A stretch of DNA of 64,000 nt from an uncultured Oscillibacter sp. (GTDB lineage: Bacteria; Bacillota; Clostridia; Oscillospirales; Oscillospiraceae). The notes beneath the pieces were generated by a model. The model had not been told where the DNA came from. It did no database searches and saw nothing but the letters and a program-made list of their open reading frames with translations. The position numbers and the translations under genes were made by a program. Every line of letters begins with the position of its first letter. Position 1 is the first letter of the stretch. Shown here in pieces: positions 25,161 through 32,326 of the stretch. Location of the stretch: contig CAJTZK010000012.1 in the NCBI GenBank assembly GCA_910583785.1, positions 1 to 64,000 of the forward strand, read 5' to 3'.

Positions 25161-26563
25161 CACGCCTCACCCGCCTCGATCTTTTTCGCCTTTTCCACCA
25201 CGTCCCGCCAGGTGCCCACGTTGTAGAAGGCCGCCTCCGGGTACTGGTCCAATTCGCCGTTTACCAGCTTTTCAAAGCTCTCCAGGGTGTCCTTCAAGGG
25301 GACGTAGACCCCGGGGATGCCGGTGAACTTCTCCGCCACCGTGGTGGGCTGGGCAAAGAAGCGCTGGAGCCGCCGGGCCCGGGCCACGGTCTTCTGGTCC
25401 TCCTCGCTGAGTTCGTCCATGCCCAGGATGGCGATGATGTCCTGGAGCTCCATGTACTTTTCCAAAATCTCCTGGCAGGTCCGGGCCACGCGGTAATGCC
25501 GCTCTCCCACCACGTCCGCCTCCAGAATCCGGGAGGAGGAGGCCAGGGGGTCCACCGCCGGGTAGATGCCCTGCTCGGAGATCTTCCGGCTCAGCACCGT
25601 CGTCGCGTCCAAATGGGCGAAGGTGGTGGCCGTGGCCGGGTCCGTCAGGTCGTCGGCGGGGACGTAGACCGCCTGGACGGAGGTGACGGAGCCGTTTTTC
25701 GTGGAGGTAATCCGCTCCTGGAGCTCCCCCATCTCGTTGGCCAGCGTGGGCTGGTAGCCCACGGCGGAGGGCATCCGGCCCAGGAGGGTCGATACCTCGC
25801 TGCCCGCCTGGACGAAGCGGAAGATATTGTCGATGAAGAGCAGCACATCCTTGTGCTCCTTGTCCCGGAAGTACTCCGCCATGGTCAGCCCCGCCAGGGC
25901 CACCCGCATGCGGACGCCGGGGGACTCGTTCATCTGGCCGAAGACCAGGGCCGTCTTCCCGCTGACGCCGCTCTCCCGCATCTCGTGCCAGAGGTCGTTG
26001 CCCTCCCGGCTCCGCTCACCCACGCCCGTGAAGATGGAGTAGCCCCCGTGCTCTGTGGCCACGTTGTGGATCAGCTCCTGGATGAGCACCGTCTTGCCCA
26101 CCCCCGCGCCGCCGAAGAGGCCGATCTTGCCCCCCCGGGGATAGGGCTCCAGGAGGTCGATAACCTTAATGCCCGTCTCCAGGATTTCCACCGCCGGGCT
26201 CTGCTCGTCAAAGGCCGGGGGCTTGCGGTAGATGCTCTTTCTCGGCGTGCCCTCGGGCACGGGGCCGCCGCCGTCGATGGGCTGGCCCAGGACGTTGAAC
26301 ATCCGCCCCAGGGTGGCCGTGCCCACGGGCACCTCGATGGTCTTATCCGGCACGTCCACCGCCAGGCCCCGGGCCAGGCCCTCGCTGGGGGACAGCATGA
26401 TGCAGCGCACCGTGCTCTTGCCCACGTGCTGGGCCACCTCCATTACCCGGAGGCCTCCGTCCTTTTCCACGGTCAGCTCCTCCCGCAGCCGGGGAAGCTC
26501 GCCGCTTTGAATCTCCACGTCCACCACGGGACCGGATACCTGTACAATAATCCCTCTTTCCAA
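25160..26563 (-). CDS. atpD: ATP synthase F1 subunit beta
   Basis: 467 residues, normal length. This is the catalytic subunit: P-loop GGAGVGKTVLIQELIHNVA, catalytic Glu in GVGERSREGNDLW, Walker B VLLFIDNIFRFVQAGSEVS, the DELSEEDQ segment and the N-terminal barrel GIIVQVSGPVVDVEI. It couples proton or sodium flow to ATP synthesis at the membrane. It lies between atpG and atpC with very short gaps. Confidence 0.98.
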   Translation of the reverse strand: MERGIIVQVSGPVVDVEIQSGELPRLREELTVEKDGGLRVMEVAQHVGKSTVRCIMLSPSEGLARGLAVDVPDKTIEVPVGTATLGRMFNVLGQPIDGGGPVPEGTPRKSIYRKPPAFDEQSPAVEILETGIKVIDLLEPYPRGGKIGLFGGAGVGKTVLIQELIHNVATEHGGYSIFTGVGERSREGNDLWHEMRESGVSGKTALVFGQMNESPGVRMRVALAGLTMAEYFRDKEHKDVLLFIDNIFRFVQAGSEVSTLLGRMPSAVGYQPTLANEMGELQERITSTKNGSVTSVQAVYVPADDLTDPATATTFAHLDATTVLSRKISEQGIYPAVDPLASSSRILEADVVGERHYRVARTCQEILEKYMELQDIIAILGMDELSEEDQKTVARARRLQRFFAQPTTVAEKFTGIPGVYVPLKDTLESFEKLVNGELDQYPEAAFYNVGTWRDVVEKAKKIEAGEA

Positions 26564-26569
26564 AATCGG

Positions 26570-27466
26570 TTACCTTCCCTTCTTCTGGCGCTGGGCCCTG
26601 GCCCCGGCGGAAATCTCCGTGATCTCCTGGGTGATGGCCGCCTGCCGGACCCGGTTGTACTGGAGGGACAGCTCCCCCAGCAGCTTCCCCGCGTTCCGGT
26701 CCGCGTTGTCCATGGCGGTCATCCGGGCGTTCTGCTCACAGCAGAAGCTGTCGATCAGGGCGCTGTAGATAAAACCGGTGACATAGCTCCGCATAACGCT
26801 GTTCAGCACGGTCCCCACATCGGGGTAGAACTCGAAGCGCTCCGTCATGGCCCCCTCCCCCGCCGGGGCTCCGGCGAAGTGGGTCCGGTGGAAGGGCAGG
26901 AGCCGGGTGGAGCGGGCTTGGGCGCTCATGGCGCTTTCCATGTCCGTATAAATGAGGTAGATCTCCTTCAGCTCCCCCCGGTCAAAGCCGTCCAGCAGCA
27001 GCGCGCTGATCTCCCGGGCCCGGGCCATAGTGGGGTTTTGCGCGGTGTAGAGGAAGCTGTGCTCAATGGGGATTTTCCGCTGGTCGAAAAACCGCCGCCC
27101 ATACTCTCCCACAACAAACAGCTTCGTGTCCGGGTGCCGCTCCAAAAGCTCCTGGGCCACCCGGATGGCGTTTTGGTTATAGGCCCCCGCCAGGCCCTTG
27201 TCGGCGGTGATGAGGAGGCAGCCATAGGTCCCCTTCAGGGGCGCGTCGCTGCCCATCGGGTAGAAGAAGCGGCTGTCCACGTTGTAGGCCGTGCGGAAAA
27301 TCCGCCGGATTTCCCCCCGGAGGGCCTCGAAGTAGGGCCGGGTCTGGTCCAGCTCCTGCCGGGCCCGGCGGAGCTTGGTGGAGGCGATCAAATACATGGC
27401 GTTGGTGATTTTCCGGGTCTCTCCCACGCTCTCGATGTGGGTCTTGATCTCCTTAGTCCCCGCCAT
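26570..27466 (-). CDS. atpG: ATP synthase F1 subunit gamma
   Basis: 298 residues, normal length. The N-terminal helix reads GTKEIKTHIESVGETRKITN, and the C-terminal helix ends with MDNADRNAGKLLGELSLQYN, RVRQAAITQEITEISAGA. It is the central rotor shaft. The ATG at 27466 lies 1 base after the atpA stop. An upstream in-frame extension to 27565 overlaps atpA and is not needed. Confidence 0.97.
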   Translation of the reverse strand: MAGTKEIKTHIESVGETRKITNAMYLIASTKLRRARQELDQTRPYFEALRGEIRRIFRTAYNVDSRFFYPMGSDAPLKGTYGCLLITADKGLAGAYNQNAIRVAQELLERHPDTKLFVVGEYGRRFFDQRKIPIEHSFLYTAQNPTMARAREISALLLDGFDRGELKEIYLIYTDMESAMSAQARSTRLLPFHRTHFAGAPAGEGAMTERFEFYPDVGTVLNSVMRSYVTGFIYSALIDSFCCEQNARMTAMDNADRNAGKLLGELSLQYNRVRQAAITQEITEISAGARAQRQKKGR

Positions 27467-27467
27467 G

Positions 27468-29222
27468 TCAGCCGCCCTTCTTCCCGCCGAAGCTCTCCAG
27501 GGCCCGTTTCGCCAGGGAGACGATCTCCTCCCGGTCCTCCGGGGCCAGCTGGCCCGTGCGGTCAATCCGGCCGCAGAGGTCCGGGGCCTCTCCCTCCACC
27601 TCCGCCAGCAGATGGGCCCGGAAGGCGTCCATCCGCTCCAGGGGCACGTCCTGCATCACATGGGCCATGGCGGCCGCCAGGACCACCACCTGCTGGTGCT
27701 GGGACAGCGGAGCGTACCGGGGCTGGCGCAGCAGGCGCATCAGGCCCTGGCCATAGGCCAGCTGGCGCTTGGTGGCGTCGTCCAGGTCGCTGGAAAACTG
27801 GGTGAAGACCTCCATCTCCCGGTACTGGGCCAGATCCAGCCGGAGGGTTCCCACGGCCTTCTTCATGGCCTTGGTCTGGGCGTCGCCGCCCACCCGGGAG
27901 ACGGAGAGGCCCACGTTGACGGCGGGTCTCTGGCCCGCGAAGAACAGGTCGCTCTCCAGGAAGATCTGCCCGTCGGTGATAGAGATGATGTTAGTGGGAA
28001 TATAGGCGGACACGTTCCCCGCCTGAGTCTCCACAATGGGCAGGGCGGTCATGCTGCCGCCCCCCAGCTCGTCGGAGAGGTGGGCCGCCCGCTCCAAAAG
28101 GCGGGAGTGGAGGTAGAACACGTCGCCGGGATAGGCCTCCCGCCCTGGGGACCGCTCCAAAAGGAGGCTCAGCGTCCGGTAGGCGATGGCGTGCTTGCTG
28201 AGATCGTCGTAGACAATCAGCACGTCCCGGCCCTGGCGCATGAAGTGCTCCCCCAGGGCGCAGCCCGCGTAGGGGGCGATGTACTGGAGGGCGGCGGAGG
28301 CGCTGGCCGGGGCGTTGACCACGGCGGTGTACTCCATGGCTCCCCGGCGGCTCAGGTTCTCCACAATCTGGGCAACGGACCCCGTCTTCTGCCCGATGGC
28401 CACGTAGATGCACACCACGCCCTTCCCCTTCTGGTTCAGGATGGCGTCCAGGGCGATGGCCGTCTTTCCAGTCTGGCGGTCGCCGATGATCAGCTCCCGC
28501 TGGCCCCGGCCAATGGGGAACATGGAGTCGATGGACAAAAGGCCCGTCTCCATAGGGGTGTTCACCGGCTGGCGGTCCAGGATGCCCGGGGCCGGGGATT
28601 CAATGGGGCGGTGGCCCTCCGGCATGATCTTGCCCTTGCCGTCCACGGGGACGCCCAGGGCGTCCACCACCCGGCCCAGGAACCCCTCGCCCACTGGCAT
28701 GCCAGCGGTCTTCAGGGTCCGGCGGACCATGCTCCCGGCGGAGACCTCCTCGCCGCTGCCGAAGAGGATGCAGCTCACGCCGTCCCGGCGCAGGTCCTGG
28801 ACCATGCCCTTCACGCCGGAGTTGAACACCAGAATCTCCCCGTACTGGACGTGGTCCAGGCCCTTGACGGAGGCGATCTCGCCGTCCACCGCCGTCACCT
28901 CGCCGATCTCCTCCGGGTTCACGGCCACGGTCCAGTCCTCCACCGCCTGGCGCATCAGGGGCAGGATGTCGTTGGACCCGCTTTCCAGTCCCCGGACGTA
29001 GTCCCGGAACTGCCGGACCCGGCCCTGCATGGTCCAGTCGTACATATCCGCCCCTACCTGGAGGCGGAAGCCCTGCTTCAGGGCCGGGTCCTCCTCCCAG
29101 CGGAGGGGAATCTTCCGCTTGTACTTCCCGGCCAGGAACTTCTCAAAGCGCCGGAGCTGTTCCTCCGTGGGCTTGACGGCGCTGCGGAGCTCCGCCGACA
29201 GCGCGCCTCTAGTGGTCCTCAT
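27468..29222 (-). CDS. atpA: ATP synthase F1 subunit alpha with an N-terminal delta (OSCP) C-terminal-domain fusion
   Basis: 584 residues, against about 502 for a normal alpha. Residues 80-584 are a standard alpha: EIGEVTAVDGEIASVKGLD, P-loop GDRQTGKTAIA at 247-257 (about 78 later than usual) and LVFNSGVKGM. Residues 10-78 are extra and match the delta C-terminal domain: PTEEQLRRFEKFL, KYKRKIPLRWEEDPALKQGF, LQVGADMYDWTMQGRVRQF, in the same order as the delta pattern SEEQL, K-KV-L, D--L-GG, GD---DGS--G-L. The start is firm: ATG at 29222 follows GGAGGGAGGAGG, and it overlaps atpF by 14 bases. No separate atpH lies in its usual place. Confidence 0.95.
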   Translation of the reverse strand: MRTTRGALSAELRSAVKPTEEQLRRFEKFLAGKYKRKIPLRWEEDPALKQGFRLQVGADMYDWTMQGRVRQFRDYVRGLESGSNDILPLMRQAVEDWTVAVNPEEIGEVTAVDGEIASVKGLDHVQYGEILVFNSGVKGMVQDLRRDGVSCILFGSGEEVSAGSMVRRTLKTAGMPVGEGFLGRVVDALGVPVDGKGKIMPEGHRPIESPAPGILDRQPVNTPMETGLLSIDSMFPIGRGQRELIIGDRQTGKTAIALDAILNQKGKGVVCIYVAIGQKTGSVAQIVENLSRRGAMEYTAVVNAPASASAALQYIAPYAGCALGEHFMRQGRDVLIVYDDLSKHAIAYRTLSLLLERSPGREAYPGDVFYLHSRLLERAAHLSDELGGGSMTALPIVETQAGNVSAYIPTNIISITDGQIFLESDLFFAGQRPAVNVGLSVSRVGGDAQTKAMKKAVGTLRLDLAQYREMEVFTQFSSDLDDATKRQLAYGQGLMRLLRQPRYAPLSQHQQVVVLAAAMAHVMQDVPLERMDAFRAHLLAEVEGEAPDLCGRIDRTGQLAPEDREEIVSLAKRALESFGGKKGG

Positions 29223-29703
29223 GGGCGCCTCCTCCCTCCGCCAGGTCCAGGAACTGGTCGAAGAGGTCCGTGTCGGCCTTCACCGTCAGCTTCTTCACCG
29301 CGGCCACCGTCAGCTCCCGGAGTTCCCGCTGGGACTCCCGGATGATCTGCTCCCGGCTGCTGGCGGCCTCCTCCTTGGCCTTGGCGACAATCTGCCTGGC
29401 CTGGGCCATCTGCTCCTCCACGGACTGCTGGACCGCCGCCTGGGACTTGGCCCGCGCCTGGCGGATTTCCTCCTCCGCCCCGTCCAGCTTGGCCTGGCAG
29501 GCGGCTTTCAGCTCCTCCGCCTCCCGGAGTTTCCCGGCGGCCTGGTCCTCCATGGCCCGGTAATGGGCCTCCCGCTTCTCCATAAACCGCTTCACCGGGT
29601 CGTAGAGCAGGAAGTACAGTCCGCCCGTGAGAATGGCCAGGTTCATCCAATGCAGCAGGATCTGCTGCCAGTCAACATTCAAGGGGATATTCACAGCCTC
29701 CAC
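29209..29703 (-). CDS. atpF: ATP synthase Fo subunit b
   Basis: 164 residues. There is one N-terminal membrane segment (WMNLAILTGGLYFLLYDPVK, with the usual VNIPLNVDWQQI before it), then a long charged helix from EKREAHYRAMEDQAAGKLRE to the end. It forms the peripheral stalk that holds F1. It is not fused to delta, unlike the b-delta fusion of mycobacteria: its C-terminus (LTVAAVKKLTVKADTDLFDQ) looks like an ordinary b ending. Its 3' end overlaps the start of atpA. Confidence 0.95.
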   Translation of the reverse strand: MEAVNIPLNVDWQQILLHWMNLAILTGGLYFLLYDPVKRFMEKREAHYRAMEDQAAGKLREAEELKAACQAKLDGAEEEIRQARAKSQAAVQQSVEEQMAQARQIVAKAKEEAASSREQIIRESQRELRELTVAAVKKLTVKADTDLFDQFLDLAEGGGAHEDH

Positions 29704-29708
29704 CTGCC

Positions 29709-30065
29709 TTACAACACGAAGATGATGAGGATGACCACCAGCAGGGCGTAAATGATGGCCGTCTCAATAAAGACCAGGCCCAGCATCAGCATGGTCCGGA
29801 TTTTGCTCTCGGCCTCCGGCTGGCGGCCAATGCTCTCCACCGCCTTGCCCGTGGCGATGCCCATGCCCAATCCGCCGCCCAGGGCCGCCAGGCCGATGGC
29901 CAGGGCGGAACCGATGGTTTTGCCTCCGCCGCTCTCCTCCTGGGCCTCCTCCTGGGCGGCGGGCGCTCCGGCGTCCTCCCCCGCCGCCAGGGCGGGCACG
30001 GCCAGGGCCGCCGCCAGCAGCAGCACCAAACCCAGCATCCACAGCTTCTTCCCCAACTTGCTCAT
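29709..30065 (-). CDS. atpE: ATP synthase Fo subunit c with an N-terminal extension
   Basis: 118 residues, against about 70-90 normally. Residues 52-118 are the c hairpin: SALAIGLAALGGGLGMGIAT, the loop RQPEA, and helix 2 with the ion-binding Glu101 in LVFIETAIIYALLV. Residues 1-28 look like a signal peptide (KKLWMLGLVLLLAAALAVPA, then LAAGEDAG), followed by a Glu/Ala-rich linker. Thr102 follows the Glu, as in Na+ types. The helix 1 position that is Gln in Na+ c-rings is Met68, so protons are more likely. GTG at 30068 is an alternative start. Confidence 0.93.
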   Translation of the reverse strand: MSKLGKKLWMLGLVLLLAAALAVPALAAGEDAGAPAAQEEAQEESGGGKTIGSALAIGLAALGGGLGMGIATGKAVESIGRQPEAESKIRTMLMLGLVFIETAIIYALLVVILIIFVL

Positions 30066-30117
30066 CACAAAAAACCTCCCATTTTGTTCTTTATCCTTGA
30101 TATAGTCCGGGCCGTGG

Positions 30118-30942
30118 TCAGGCGGCCTGGTGTTTTTTCCGCTCCTTCGGCGGGGCGGGCTCGGACACCTCGCCGTAATACAGGGCCGTCAGCATCGTCA
30201 GCACGTAGGTCTGGATCAGGGCGTGCAGCAGGGTGAAGAGCACGCCCACGATCACCGGGAGCACAAAGCTCAAGCTCACATAATAGTACACCAGCTCCGT
30301 TACCAGCAGCCCGCTGAGCAGGGCGCCAAAGAGCCGGAAGCTCATGGAAATGGGCAGGGAGAACTCCTTCAGCGTCTTCCCCACACCCTTCAGCCCGTTG
30401 GCCGCGACGCCGCCGGAGAGAATCGTCAGATAGGAGAACGTCCCCAAGGCGATGGCGGCGTTCACGTCGGACAGGGGGGCGGGGAGGGTAATGGGGTGTC
30501 CGTGGACCGTGACGGCCTGGAGTCCCAGCAGCTCAAACAGCGTCCCCACAAATATGTACGCCCCGGCAGCGAAAATATAGGCCCCCAGGAAGCCCCAGCG
30601 GTGGGGGCTGCTTCCTTTGGCCATGCCGCTGAACAGGCCCACGGCCTCCTCCAACAGCAGCTGGAATTTCCCCGGCGTATACCGGAACTTTGGAATTACG
30701 AACATCCGGATACAGGCGGCGGCCAGGAGCAGCAGCAGCGTCACCGTAAAGGCGGACACCAGCCCTGGGTTCACCTCCTTGAGGCCGAAGAGGCTGATCC
30801 GGTTCACGTCGTGGAGCACGGCGTCCCGCATCGCTTCCTTCACGGTCTCCGTCCGCCCGGGGGACCCGGCGGACAAGGCGCCCGCCAGCAGCAGCAAAAC
30901 CACCCCCAGCCACAGCGCCAGGCCCTTCTTGTGTTCTCTCAT
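30118..30942 (-). CDS. atpB: ATP synthase Fo subunit a
   Basis: 274 residues with about six membrane segments. The essential Arg lies in PISMSFRLFGALLSGLLVTE, and the C-terminal helix is VLFTLLHALIQTYVLTMLTA with the conserved Gln. It forms the ion half-channels against the c ring. First gene of the leftward operon; no atpI is visible upstream. ATG at 30942 follows AAGGGA; a TTG three bases earlier is less likely. Confidence 0.95.
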   Translation of the reverse strand: MREHKKGLALWLGVVLLLLAGALSAGSPGRTETVKEAMRDAVLHDVNRISLFGLKEVNPGLVSAFTVTLLLLLAAACIRMFVIPKFRYTPGKFQLLLEEAVGLFSGMAKGSSPHRWGFLGAYIFAAGAYIFVGTLFELLGLQAVTVHGHPITLPAPLSDVNAAIALGTFSYLTILSGGVAANGLKGVGKTLKEFSLPISMSFRLFGALLSGLLVTELVYYYVSLSFVLPVIVGVLFTLLHALIQTYVLTMLTALYYGEVSEPAPPKERKKHQAA

Positions 30943-31013
30943 CAAGCATCCCTTCTCTCAATCGGCTCCCCGCGCCCAAGGCCCCGGGCACGGCGGCGAA
31001 TCGGTACGGTTTG

Positions 31014-31041
31014 ATTATAGTAACTCCAGCGTAAAAGTCAA
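31014..31041 (-). promoter_or_regulatory. ATP synthase operon promoter
   Basis: On the minus strand, TTGACT (31036-31041), a 16-base spacer and a perfect TATAAT (31014-31019), about 70 bases before atpB. Confidence 0.82.
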
Positions 31042-31115
31042 GAGTTCTAAGGACGAAAACGCTTGCGTTCCTCATTTTTTCTCCGGTTTCCTTAACAGGT
31101 TCTTTATGCGGGCAT

Positions 31116-31168
31116 GGAAAAAGGAGGGAGGAGCCGGGAAATTCCCCGGCTCCTCCCTCCTTTTTCCC
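31116..31168 (-). terminator. Strong terminator after the hemolysin-III gene
   Basis: A long, nearly perfect stem: AAAAAGGAGGGAGGAGCCGG pairs with CCGGCTCCTCCCTCCTTTTT. It has A and T runs on both sides, directly after the leftward gene ending at 31175 and before the ATP synthase promoter. Confidence 0.92.
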
Positions 31169-31174
31169 AGGGCG

Positions 31175-31888
31175 TCAGCCCTGCATATAAATCTGCGTGT
31201 AAATGCCCGCCCAGTGGAGGGCTGCCCCCGCCAGAACAAAGACGTGCCAAATGCAGTGGTCGTACTTCTTCTTCCCGGCAAAGGGGATCATCCCCAGGGT
31301 ATAGGCCAGCCCCCCCGCGAAGATGAACCCCAGCAGGGTGCGGCTCTGGAGGTACATCCGGGGCAGGAACACCAGCCCGCTCCACCCAATGAGGAAGTAC
31401 AGGGTGAAGTGCAGGGCCCGCCAGCGTCCCGGGCCAAAGGCCATCACCAGCGTCACGCCAGCGAGGATCACCGCCCACTGGACGCAGAACAGCGCCACGC
31501 CCAGGGCCCCTCCCAAATACAGCAGCAGGATGGGCGCAAAGGTACCGCCGATCAAAAGATAGATGGAGGTGTAGTCAAACCGGCGGAGGACCCGCTTGGC
31601 CCCGGACCCCGGGGGCATGGCGTGGTACACGCAGCTCATCAGCATCATCACCACCATGCCAATCCCATAGACGCAGGAGGCCAGCAGCTCCATGGCCCCC
31701 TGGGACCGGGCCAGCAGCAGCGCCAGCGCCGTCCCCGCCCCCAGGGCCCCCAGGCCGTGGCTCACAGCGTTAAAGACCTCCGCCCCCGCCGTCAGCCGGG
31801 GCGGCTCATTCCTAGCCTGGACCTTCGCCCGGCGGACCGCCCGCAGGCGGGCCCTTTGCAGCTCCTGCTTCCTCAAAACAGCTTCCAT
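31175..31888 (-). CDS. Hemolysin III / PAQR-family membrane protein
   Basis: 237 residues with seven membrane segments. The family motifs are EVFNAVSHGLGALGAGTALA, SCVYHAMPP with the conserved Ser and His, RRFDYTSIYLLIGGTFAPIL, and HCIWHVFVLAGAALHWAGIY with the last two His that bind zinc in the family. Haemolytic activity has been claimed only for a few members; a lipid-related hydrolase role is proposed. The N-terminus is basic and possibly helical (LRKQELQRARLRAVRRAKVQ). GGGGAGG precedes the ATG. Expression is probably controlled at a large palindrome (31918-31954). Confidence 0.92.
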   Translation of the reverse strand: MEAVLRKQELQRARLRAVRRAKVQARNEPPRLTAGAEVFNAVSHGLGALGAGTALALLLARSQGAMELLASCVYGIGMVVMMLMSCVYHAMPPGSGAKRVLRRFDYTSIYLLIGGTFAPILLLYLGGALGVALFCVQWAVILAGVTLVMAFGPGRWRALHFTLYFLIGWSGLVFLPRMYLQSRTLLGFIFAGGLAYTLGMIPFAGKKKYDHCIWHVFVLAGAALHWAGIYTQIYMQG

Positions 31889-31917
31889 TCGGCGCCTCCC
31901 CAGCTTGTGCTGTTAAT

Positions 31918-31971
31918 ATCGTGTAATATAGTTTCTAAAACTATATTACACGATTCAAGTTTATATTGCAA
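31918..31971 (-). promoter_or_regulatory. Promoter with overlapping 17-bp palindrome upstream of the hemolysin-III gene
   Basis: ATCGTGTAATATAGTTT (31918-31934) and its exact complement AAACTATATTACACGAT (31938-31954) are separated by 3 bases. The minus-strand promoter is TTGCAA (31966-31971), 17 bases, TAATAT (31943-31948). The -10 lies inside the palindrome, so a repressor, for example a TetR or BlaI type, would block it. No regulator gene adjoins. Confidence 0.75.
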
Positions 31972-32291
31972 GTAGTTTTTGCAAAATTTTTTGATCTATC
32001 CCAACGCCCCGGATTTTAGCACAAAGCGGGACGAAAATCTTTGGATAAACCGCCAAAATTTTTAATCTTCTCCAGCTCCCCGCCGCTCATTATACCCGTT
32101 GGCCCCAAGGGGGCAGGCTTAGGGGCCCAGCGCCGGCCCTTCTGCGCTGGCCGGGGCCTTCTGGGGAACCTGCGGGGAATGGGAGAGGAACGCCTTATAT
32201 AAGGATGGCCGGGGGCGGTTCACTTCCCTCCCCCGGCCATCCGGCTTTCCGCAGAACCGGGAACCGGAACCACGCTGGACGCTGCCGAAAG
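31972..32291. other. Intergenic region with palindromes and hairpins, no gene found
   Basis: The first 120 bases are AT-rich. The rest is GC-rich and contains CCTTATATAAGG and the 13-base-pair hairpin GGATGGCCGGGGG / CCCCCGGCCATCC around 32203-32245. No convincing ORF and no tRNA, SRP, tmRNA, RNase P or 6S signature is seen. A small structured RNA is possible but not shown. Confidence 0.5.
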
Positions 32292-32322
32292 AAGAAGCCG
32301 GGCCAGACGGCCCGGCTTTCCG
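32292..32322 (-). terminator. Terminator after the MATE gene
   Basis: On the minus strand, AAGCCGGGCC-GTCT-GGCCCGGCTT is followed by CTTCTTTC, just after the MATE stop codon. Confidence 0.82.
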
Positions 32323-32326
32323 GTTT

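Noticed and set aside
25496..27805. 769-codon plus-strand frame opposite atpD and atpG
   Set aside because: Antisense shadow; the opposite strand carries full ATP synthase subunits with all motifs.
29709..30065. Sodium-specific ATP synthase from the Glu-Thr pair in subunit c
   Set aside because: The Gln expected in helix 1 of Na+ rings is replaced by Met, so the Na+ site is incomplete.
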